Shown: positions 1 through 6,633 of the stretch, one piece after another | Layout: the number at the start of each line of letters is the position of its first letter | Numbering within the stretch: the first letter of the stretch is position 1 | Assembly: GCA_030152425.1 (NCBI GenBank) | Contig: JASLJP010000336.1 | Coordinates: 1 to 7,472, forward strand | Origin: Aquirhabdus sp. | GTDB lineage: Bacteria; Pseudomonadota; Gammaproteobacteria; Pseudomonadales; Moraxellaceae | Direction: 5' to 3' | DNA: 7,472 nt | Made by a program: the position numbers and the translations under genes | Notes under the pieces: model-generated | Databases searched by the model: none | Told to the model about the DNA's origin: nothing | What the model saw: only the letters and a program-made list of their open reading frames with translations

Positions 1-1
1 C

Positions 2-3000
2 GGCAGCATCACCCAACAGCCCGCCGAAGACGGTGAGGGCAGCAGCACACCCGCAGAGCCGCCGAAGCCTGCGCCGTATAGCAATGGCAATGTCTATGTG
101 CCAGTCGGCAAACTCGCCCCCGGCCTGTATATCGTGGAGGCCATGCTCGGCGAGCAGCGTGCGGTGACCATGCTTTTTGTCGGTCATACCGTGGCGGTCA
201 ATAAACTCAGCGCCTCCGAGCTGCTGGTCTGGACGGTCAACCGTGCCAGCGGTGTGTCGGTCGGCGATGTCGAGGTGCACTGGAACGATGGCACCGCCGA
301 CCTGCAAAGCGGCAAGACCAGCGCCCAAGGCTGGGTGCAACTGAGCCATACCGCACCGGAAAAAACCTATGTCTATGCTGTCGATCCTGAGGGCGGTGTA
401 CTGATCTCGGAAAACTTCTACTACGACAGTGAAATCTATAACACCAAACTGTATGCCACCACCGACCGCCCCCTGTATCGCGCGGGCGACACCGTGCAGC
501 TTAAGGTCGTGGGGCGCGAGTTTTTAAACGCGCGCGACTCCAAAGGACTGGCCTCTGCTCCGATCCAGATCACCGTGCTTGATCCCAACGGCTTGCCGGT
601 TGCCAGTCAGCGTATGGCGTTCGATGGTGCAAGCGGTGGCAATGCGTCGATTGCCCTACCGGTGGGCAGTACGGCGGGTGGCTACGAGATCCAGCTCAAC
701 TATCTCAACGACGTCTATAGCGCGGCGTTTCGTGTGGCGGACTACCAAAAGCCGCACTTTGAGATCAACCTCAAGGTCGACAACGCTAAGCTTAAAACCA
801 ACCAAACCATCCCCGTGGTCGCCCAACTGCGCTACCCCGATGGCAAAGCGGTCAAAAACGCCCAAGTTGATCTCGATCTCAAGGTGCAAGCCCTGTCGAT
901 GGTTGAAGGCGATCTGGGCTATGGCGGGCTGTTTCCGATCAAGCTGTCCAGTCAGAAGTTTCAAACCGACGGTGAGGGCAATGTCAAAATCGACCTGCCC
1001 GAGGTCAAACAGCCGAGCCGCTATGTGGTGTCGCTACTGGCGACCGACGGCGCCGCCTATCGTGTGCGCCATACCCAAGAGCTATTGGTCGAGCGCGCAA
1101 GCTCAACGTGGCAGCTCATGACCGCGCAGCGCTTTTCCGCAGTCGGGCAGGTCGTGCGCGTTTCCCTGCAGCAGTTAGCCAGTCATGACGCCACCGCCAG
1201 TGCGAAACCCGTCAGTTGGAAGCTGCTACGTCTGGAGGACAATAGCGTCGCCACCGGCAGTCTGAGTGGCAACAGCTTTCAGGTACAGCCTGCCAAGTCC
1301 GGCTCCTACGTGATCAGTGTGCTTGACCAGAGCGGCGCGGTATTGGGTGCGACCAGCCATTGGGTCAGCGGTGCGGAGCTGAAAGTCGCGCCGGGGCATA
1401 TCGAGATCGTCTGGGACAAAGACCAGTACCAAGTCGGGGAGACCGCCACGGGGCTCGTCACCTTTGCCGAGCCGGTCGATCAGGCGCTGCTCACACTGGA
1501 GCGAGACCACATCGAAGACGTCAGCCTGCTCAAATCCCCTGCAGATTGGGTGCGTGCCGAGCAGCTCACTCCGCAGCAGTGGCGCGTGCATGTGCCCATC
1601 AGTGAGAAATTCGCCCCCAACCTGACGCTGTCGGTGGCCTATGTCAAACAAGACCAGTTTGTTTTTGCCAATGCCGGTTTGGTCGTTGCCAGCCCTGCGG
1701 TCGATGTGACCATCACGGCGGACAAAGCCCAGTATGCACCGGGGCAAAAGGTCACCCTGACCTTGCAGACACGCATCAAAGGTCAGCCAGTGGCGGCACA
1801 GGTCAGTCTCGGTGTGGTCGACGAGATGATCTATGTCTTGCAGCCCGAGATCGCGCCTGATATTCATGATTTCTTCTACCACCCACGGCGCAACAATGTG
1901 CGCACCCAGTACAGCCCGTCGTTTATCGGCTATGACCTGTCGAGCAACCAGCTGGACCAGCCCGCCACGCCGCACGCCACCCATGAGCGAGCGATCAAGG
2001 TGCTGGAACGGCCACGGCGGGATGATGTCGATACCGCCTATTGGGCGCCTGCGTTGACAACAGACAGCACGGGTCGGGTACAGGTGACGTTTACCATGCC
2101 CGATGCGCTGACCCGCTGGCGGGTGACGGTGCGTGCCATGACCCCCGATGGCGTGGTCGGACAGGGTAGCAGCCATGTGCAGAGCACCAAAGACCTGTAT
2201 GTGAAATGGACCAGCCCGCGCTGGCTACGTCCCGACGACCAAGCCACCGGCAATCTCGCCATCTTTAACCAAACGGCCCAAGCCCAAGCGGTACAGCTAC
2301 AACTGCAAGGCGCCCTCGCCCAAAACCAAAATGTGACGTTGCAGCCGGGCATTAATTTTGTCGATATCCCGCGTAGCGGCCAGCAAAGCGGAGCCGTGAC
2401 GGTCAATCTGTTGCAGGGTGGCCAGCTCCGGGATCGCGTGGTGTTTAATCTCAGTACGCGTAGCGCAGGCCGTCTGACCCACTATGAGCGACTGGTCAGT
2501 CCAGAAGCCGGCGTGCTTACCTTGGGCTTGCCCAGCGATGCCAGTCATATCAGCCTACGCTGGATGAATGGCGCGCGCGCCGGATTCTATCGGGTGATGG
2601 ACAATCTCATCGAGCAGCCCTATGGCTGCGTCGAACAGACCGCGAGCCGCATCATCCCACTGGCGCTGGCCTATCAGTCGTTAGGCGCCGATGACCCCCG
2701 CCGTACCACGCTCGCGCGTCAGCTCTATACCCAGCGCCTGCGCTTAGCCAGTATGGCGGGTGACGAAGCCAAGTTTGGCTGGTGGGGTCGCCTGATGCCG
2801 CCTGATGCCTTCCTCACTACCTACGCCTACTATGCCGACTGGCGGGCTGCTCAGGCGCTGGCGCTGACGCTGCCAGCCGATCATTGGCAGCGACTGCTGG
2901 AGCTCTATAGCACGGATGGCGTGAAGTATTCTCACTGGCAGCGCGCGCTGATGCTGGACTGGATGCGTCAGATCGGACTACCGGTCGGCTCGATGGTGCA

Positions 3001-4057
3001 AGCGCTGGCCAGTGAGCAACAAAAGACTGCACCAGTGGCAGCCAGCCGCTACGGGATGCACGACAGCCTGATCTTGGGCGACAACGTCGGGGCGCTGCAG
3101 GGCAGCAGTAGCGGTCAGACCCAAGATCTCGCCCTGCTGCTCACCAGCCAGTTGCTTAAATCCAGCAATCAAGCCGCCAGCGCTGAGTTTGCTGTCAAGG
3201 TGAATGACGCCGTGGCACGCATGCGCGCGCAGCCGTCCTTGCTCGCTTGGGCGCTGCTGCAGCGCGCAGGGCTAGGCGATGCCAACCTCAGTGCCGCCGG
3301 CAGTGGCAATATGATCGTCGCGGCCGCCAGTAGTGATGCCGCCACCATCGACCGTGCCGTGGTGCTGACCTGGTTTGAACAAGCCATGAGTAGTGCCGGC
3401 GCACAGGCGCTGGATACCCCACCGGCATTGGCCGCCCCGTGGAAGATGCAGGCCACCCCGACTGGCATGACGGTGTTCCAATGGCCCAGCGCAGCACCCG
3501 TGGTGCAGCCCGTTCAGCCAAACACCCCACCCGTCGTCGCTCAGCCTTTGCCGACCACGCTCGCCAGTACAGCGAGCGCGATCATCAGCTATGACAGCAG
3601 CATGGTGGGCAAGACCACGACCCTGCCTGCACGTCTGACCCATCAGTTGTATCTGCTTAAACCACAAGACGACGGCAGCTTTGAGGCCAAACCAGTGGGC
3701 ACTGGCGACAGCGTGCGTACCGATGCACTGTATCTCGACAGCTATACCCTGACGCCGCAGCAGGCGCTGCACTATATGGTCATCGACGCGCCGCTGCCAG
3801 CCGGTGCGCAGATCGAGCCGGGCACGTGGGGCATGAATATCAAAGACATCACCCTGTCTCCGGCTAATTTCCAAGACCTACCGGGCAGCTATGCTGTGCC
3901 GGTCGGCGATGTCGATCAAGCGGTGACGGTGCAGCACCTGCTGCGCTTTAGCCAGCGCGGCAGCTACCGTATGCCGGGCGCACGTGCCTACAACATGTAC
4001 CGCCCCGATGCCCAAGTGCTGGAGCAGGCACCGCGTAGCCGTCTGGTGGTGGAATAG
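2..4057 (+). CDS. yfaS: Bacterial alpha-2-macroglobulin, YfaS/MagD type (5'-truncated by window edge)
   Basis: This is a periplasmic macroglobulin homologue, thought to trap or sense proteases that reach the periplasm. The frame is open from base 2 with no stop, so the real start and signal peptide lie upstream; the GTG at 98 is only an internal codon. 1351 residues are visible against roughly 1500 for full-length YfaS/MagD. In order (window residue 1 = base 2): a Pro/Glu/Ser-rich linker (1-28); macroglobulin beta-domains including the hallmark TDRPLYRAGDTV (from about 154, bases 461-496); a bait-region-type domain around 535-620; a bait-like Arg/Tyr-rich stretch (bases 1877-2020); an A2M-family domain after YWAPALTTDSTG; a thioester motif GCVEQ with Cys at residue 876 (bases 2627-2638); a helical, toroid-like domain to about base 3200; a Pro-rich linker (bases 3485-3560); and a C-terminal domain with APLPAG. 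The segment SENFYYDSEIYNTKLYA before the MG2 motif fits the YfaS branch, as do the DUF2300 and DUF2135 genes behind it. The assignment to YfaS rather than the PBP1c-linked YfhM type rests mainly on this context. Confidence 0.93.
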   Translation, partial: GSITQQPAEDGEGSSTPAEPPKPAPYSNGNVYVPVGKLAPGLYIVEAMLGEQRAVTMLFVGHTVAVNKLSASELLVWTVNRASGVSVGDVEVHWNDGTADLQSGKTSAQGWVQLSHTAPEKTYVYAVDPEGGVLISENFYYDSEIYNTKLYATTDRPLYRAGDTVQLKVVGREFLNARDSKGLASAPIQITVLDPNGLPVASQRMAFDGASGGNASIALPVGSTAGGYEIQLNYLNDVYSAAFRVADYQKPHFEINLKVDNAKLKTNQTIPVVAQLRYPDGKAVKNAQVDLDLKVQALSMVEGDLGYGGLFPIKLSSQKFQTDGEGNVKIDLPEVKQPSRYVVSLLATDGAAYRVRHTQELLVERASSTWQLMTAQRFSAVGQVVRVSLQQLASHDATASAKPVSWKLLRLEDNSVATGSLSGNSFQVQPAKSGSYVISVLDQSGAVLGATSHWVSGAELKVAPGHIEIVWDKDQYQVGETATGLVTFAEPVDQALLTLERDHIEDVSLLKSPADWVRAEQLTPQQWRVHVPISEKFAPNLTLSVAYVKQDQFVFANAGLVVASPAVDVTITADKAQYAPGQKVTLTLQTRIKGQPVAAQVSLGVVDEMIYVLQPEIAPDIHDFFYHPRRNNVRTQYSPSFIGYDLSSNQLDQPATPHATHERAIKVLERPRRDDVDTAYWAPALTTDSTGRVQVTFTMPDALTRWRVTVRAMTPDGVVGQGSSHVQSTKDLYVKWTSPRWLRPDDQATGNLAIFNQTAQAQAVQLQLQGALAQNQNVTLQPGINFVDIPRSGQQSGAVTVNLLQGGQLRDRVVFNLSTRSAGRLTHYERLVSPEAGVLTLGLPSDASHISLRWMNGARAGFYRVMDNLIEQPYGCVEQTASRIIPLALAYQSLGADDPRRTTLARQLYTQRLRLASMAGDEAKFGWWGRLMPPDAFLTTYAYYADWRAAQALALTLPADHWQRLLELYSTDGVKYSHWQRALMLDWMRQIGLPVGSMVQALASEQQKTAPVAASRYGMHDSLILGDNVGALQGSSSGQTQDLALLLTSQLLKSSNQAASAEFAVKVNDAVARMRAQPSLLAWALLQRAGLGDANLSAAGSGNMIVAAASSDAATIDRAVVLTWFEQAMSSAGAQALDTPPALAAPWKMQATPTGMTVFQWPSAAPVVQPVQPNTPPVVAQPLPTTLASTASAIISYDSSMVGKTTTLPARLTHQLYLLKPQDDGSFEAKPVGTGDSVRTDALYLDSYTLTPQQALHYMVIDAPLPAGAQIEPGTWGMNIKDITLSPANFQDLPGSYAVPVGDVDQAVTVQHLLRFSQRGSYRMPGARAYNMYRPDAQVLEQAPRSRLVVE
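4045..4054 (+). promoter_or_regulatory. Shine-Dalgarno-like site for the yfaQ-type gene, inside the end of the macroglobulin gene
   Basis: The purine-rich stretch GGTGGTGGAA lies 8 bases before the ATG at 4063 and overlaps the last codons of the macroglobulin gene. With only 5 bases between the upstream stop and this ATG, ribosomes finishing the macroglobulin could re-initiate here. The match to the GGAGG core is imperfect. Confidence 0.5.
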
Positions 4058-4062
4058 CGCCC

Positions 4063-5787
4063 ATGCTGCTGCGTCTAGCATTGGCGTTCTGTTGCATGCT
4101 CGTGCTCAGCGGGCGAGTACTTGCGGCGACAGTGCCCACGACCCAGTGGTTGGTCAGCCAACAGCAGCCCAATACGCCGCAGTGGCTGGTGGGCAGTGCG
4201 ACAGATGCCCCGGCGCGCGTACCGCTCGGCAGCCTGTGGAAACTGTGGATCTATAGCTATAGCGTGGATAACCAGCTCCCGGATCGACCCTATGCTTGCC
4301 ATGCAGGTCGTACCGCAGCAGTGGGGGATGAGTACTGCTGTAGTCATGCTGAGTCCGTCTCGCGCGATATGGCTTTGGTGCGTAGCTGCGGCGCCTATTT
4401 TGAGCCCCAGCGCTTGCAGATCCATGCCGCTGACTGGCAGCGCTATTGGCAGCGTCAAGCGCCGCAGGCCGTCTGGTTACAGCATCTCCATAACCTGAGG
4501 CCGCAGACCAGCGTGTCGGTGGGCGAGATTTTAAATGCGCTGAGCAGTGTGCCGCCTGCCACCATCGCCCAGACGCGGACGGCCTTACTGGGACGGCTGC
4601 TGCAGCCGCAGTGGAGCGATGTGTTAGCCCTACAGGGCAGTGGCTACCGGTTTAAGACATTTACGTGGGCGCACCCGCAGCGTGCTGGGGCGTCGATAGG
4701 GGGAGCGGCGGGCTGGCTGGCCGATGGTAGCGCCTTTTGGCTCGGTGGCAGCGGTGGCAGCCATCAGGTGGTACAGCAGATGAGCAGTACCCTCGTCAGC
4801 CATCTACCGCTGCCGACCAGCGGTGCGACGATGGATGCGCAATGTGTGGTGGTGCGCTACTTTAATCGCTACCCGATCCAGCAGCTTTTGCGCAGTGGCA
4901 CGGGGCGTCAGACGGTGGTGACCAGCGGCATCTTGCGCGGCGACTATGTGGTGCAGTTTGGCAATGGTCAAAGCCTGCCGATCCGTAGCAACGGTACGCT
5001 ATCGGTGCAGCAGGTGGCTGGTCAGGCACCGGAGATCAGCGGCCGTTTTGGGCTGGAAGACTACGTCGCACGCGTGGTGGATCGGGAGGGCAATGCCGCC
5101 GAGATCCACGCTGCACGTGCGCTGGCGGTGGCGGCGCGGAGCTATCTGCTGCAAAATGCCGAGCGTCACCAAGGCTGCCTGCATCTGGCCGACGACAGCC
5201 GCTACCAGCGCGTCTCACCCAATCCGCCAAGTGACGCCGCACGCGCCATTGCCGCCTATACCGAAGGCTTGGTGCTGACGGGCAGCCCGATTCGCTATCA
5301 CTTGGATCAGACACAGGCGGGCGTGTTTGGCTGGCAGGATGCCGTGGTGCAGTCGCGCCGTGGGATCGGCTATATGGCCTTGCTGAAACAGGCCTATCCC
5401 AAAGCCAGTTGGCAGTTGACCGATCGCGCCGCGCAGTGTCGCCGCTATCCTGAGGCGGCACAGTACCTGATGGCCAATTTGCCGCGTGCAGAGCGGCTGA
5501 TGGCCGGTGTAGCGGGTTTTGAGCCGGTCAAGAACGTGAGTGTCTGCCTGCTGGACTATGGCAATCCCTACGCCGATCAGCAAGCGCTCAATCTCTATGT
5601 GCGCGACTGGCGCAGTCAGAACGACCGCATCACCCTGTGGCACGAGTACTTGCATCTGGCGATGCGCTTTCATCCGCGCGGGAGCGATGAAGGCTGGGTC
5701 GAGCGACAAGCACGGCAATTGACCGATCAACTCGGACAGTCTGCCACGAACAACACAGCAATCAGGAAGGTACGCCATGCACAGTAA
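4063..5787 (+). CDS. yfaQ: YfaQ-type secreted protein (DUF2300) with transpeptidase-like, SpoIID-like and HExxH modules
   Basis: This 574-residue protein is similar in length and operon position to E. coli YfaQ and probably to MagE. Residues 1-21 form a signal peptide (hydrophobic core, VLA-A cleavage site), so it acts in the periplasm; starting at Met12 instead would destroy that signal. Residues about 45-235 show motifs in penicillin-binding/beta-lactamase order: SLWK (S57-K60), SCG (108-110) within ALVRSCGAYF, and KTFT (198-201) followed by GWLADGSAFWLGG. Residues about 285-450 resemble SpoIID: LEDYVARVVDREGN with Glu342 as candidate catalytic acid, then HAARALAVAARSYL, DDSRYQRVSP and AAYTEGLVLTG. 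The C-terminus has HEYLHLAMRFH (527-537) followed by DEGWVE, a likely zinc site. Cys79, 92, 93 and 109 cluster near the second motif and could form disulfides. The family assignment is reasonably firm. The enzymatic readings are motif-based inference, and the SxG variant may mean the transpeptidase-like part is catalytically altered. The 3' end overlaps the next gene by 11 bases. Confidence 0.88.
   Translation: MLLRLALAFCCMLVLSGRVLAATVPTTQWLVSQQQPNTPQWLVGSATDAPARVPLGSLWKLWIYSYSVDNQLPDRPYACHAGRTAAVGDEYCCSHAESVSRDMALVRSCGAYFEPQRLQIHAADWQRYWQRQAPQAVWLQHLHNLRPQTSVSVGEILNALSSVPPATIAQTRTALLGRLLQPQWSDVLALQGSGYRFKTFTWAHPQRAGASIGGAAGWLADGSAFWLGGSGGSHQVVQQMSSTLVSHLPLPTSGATMDAQCVVVRYFNRYPIQQLLRSGTGRQTVVTSGILRGDYVVQFGNGQSLPIRSNGTLSVQQVAGQAPEISGRFGLEDYVARVVDREGNAAEIHAARALAVAARSYLLQNAERHQGCLHLADDSRYQRVSPNPPSDAARAIAAYTEGLVLTGSPIRYHLDQTQAGVFGWQDAVVQSRRGIGYMALLKQAYPKASWQLTDRAAQCRRYPEAAQYLMANLPRAERLMAGVAGFEPVKNVSVCLLDYGNPYADQQALNLYVRDWRSQNDRITLWHEYLHLAMRFHPRGSDEGWVERQARQLTDQLGQSATNNTAIRKVRHAQ
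5764..5770 (+). promoter_or_regulatory. Strong Shine-Dalgarno site for the yfaP-type gene
   Basis: AGGAAGG lies 6 bases before the ATG at 5777, within the last codons of the yfaQ-type gene. It is the best ribosome-binding site in the window. It supports the 5777 start and the 11-base overlap of the two reading frames, and so coupled translation. Confidence 0.8.
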
Positions 5788-6538
5788 GGTATTGAGTGTT
5801 GTCGGCTTCAGCGGGCTGCTGGTGCTCTCTGCATTGCCCGCCTATGCCGAGGGCAATCCGCCACGCCCGACCAATGGCTGGCGCTATAGTGGCTCGGATC
5901 AGGGCAATTTCTCGCAGACGGTCAACTATCCCGCCACCCATAGCAATAGCGGCGGCCACGCGTGGAGCGCGCTGATCGAAGGCGATATTCAAGGCACGCC
6001 CAAAGCACAGACCGCGACCATGATCGCCAATGGCGCGGCCATGCCACTCTCGGTCGACGAGTCCGGCCACTACCAGCGCCCCTATGCCTTTGGCGCCGGC
6101 AGCAATAGCCTCGAGATCCGAGATGCCAAAGGCGGCAAGACCCGTCGCCAGTTTTATGAAGCCAATGCCGGTAAAGTCCCTGCCCGACTGCGGATCATCC
6201 TGTCGTGGGATACCAACCACACCGATGTCGACCTGCATGTGGTGACGCCGAACCGTGAGCACGCGTGGTATGGCCAACGCACCATCCCCAGTGGCGGCTC
6301 GATCGACATCGACGCCACCGATGGCTTTGGCCCCGAGATCTTCGCAACGCCCAATGCCATCCACGGCACCTATCTGGTCTATGCCAACTACTATGGCGGC
6401 GAGTCGGAAAAAGTCATCACCACCTGCACCGTGACCATCATCAGCCATGAAAACACCCCCAATGAAAAACAGCAAAGCTTCCTCGTGCCGCTGCGCAAAG
6501 TCGGCGAGCTGACCATGGTGTCGAGTTTTGTCTATTAG
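5777..6538 (+). CDS. yfaP: YfaP-type secreted protein (DUF2135)
   Basis: This 253-residue protein is close in length to E. coli YfaP and is the last gene of the macroglobulin operon. Residues 1-24 are a signal peptide ending PAYA, so the mature periplasmic protein begins EGNPP. Residues about 60-130 look like an all-beta, Ig-like domain (AWSALIEGDIQGT to SNSLEIRDAKGG). Residues about 137-225 hold the DUF2135 core: RIILSWDTNHTDVDLHVVTP, an AWYG segment, GGSIDIDATDGFGPEIF and HGTYLVYANYYGG. The acidic residues D145, D150, D152, D177, D179 and D182 could build a metal (perhaps calcium) site or a beta-sandwich loop cluster; that is inference. Only one Cys (217) remains after signal cleavage. In P. 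aeruginosa the last gene of the six-gene mag operon, magF, encodes a partner of the macroglobulin complex. This gene holds the equivalent position, so a role as scaffold or partner is the best guess; no enzyme activity is evident. Confidence 0.9.
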   Translation: MHSKVLSVVGFSGLLVLSALPAYAEGNPPRPTNGWRYSGSDQGNFSQTVNYPATHSNSGGHAWSALIEGDIQGTPKAQTATMIANGAAMPLSVDESGHYQRPYAFGAGSNSLEIRDAKGGKTRRQFYEANAGKVPARLRIILSWDTNHTDVDLHVVTPNREHAWYGQRTIPSGGSIDIDATDGFGPEIFATPNAIHGTYLVYANYYGGESEKVITTCTVTIISHENTPNEKQQSFLVPLRKVGELTMVSSFVY

Positions 6539-6582
6539 TCCGGCCGCGCGCGTGGATTAAAAACGCCAAGCCGCGCCACATT

Positions 6583-6591
6583 TGCTATCAT
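6583..6591 (+). promoter_or_regulatory. Candidate extended -10 promoter for gltX
   Basis: The 95-base gap between the yfaP-type stop and gltX contains TGCTATCAT: an extended -10 TG (6583-6584), one base, then TATCAT (6586-6591), which matches TATAAT at five of six positions. No good -35 box lies 16-18 bases upstream, which is common for extended -10 promoters. Transcription would begin near 6598, giving a leader of about 36 bases. The gap holds no convincing rho-independent terminator, so read-through from the operon is possible. Confidence 0.5.
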
Positions 6592-6633
6592 TCGCCCTAA
6601 TTTCTTCCCCTTGCGTTTTTGTGACCAAACACT

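Noticed and set aside
98..100. GTG at 98 as the start of the macroglobulin gene
   Set aside because: The same frame is open to the window edge with coding character, no signal peptide follows the GTG, and the visible protein is shorter than the family norm at its N-terminus.
579..1121. A 180-codon + strand frame inside the macroglobulin gene
   Set aside because: The Arg/Ser/Trp-rich translation is typical of an out-of-frame reading of a GC-rich gene, and the domain-bearing frame runs through it without interruption.
1226..2176. A 316-codon open frame on the - strand opposite the macroglobulin gene
   Set aside because: It lies entirely within a confidently coding + strand frame, has no recognisable domain, and long antisense frames are expected in GC-rich genes.
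5762..6475. A 237-codon open frame on the - strand opposite the yfaP-type gene
   Set aside because: Its Gly/Ala/Asp-rich, low-information composition mirrors the codon use of the sense gene; no homology or ribosome-binding site is apparent.
6541..6580. Possible rho-independent terminator after the yfaP-type gene
   Set aside because: Only about a 5-bp GCGCG/CGCGC pairing can be drawn and no T-run follows it, so it does not meet the usual criteria.
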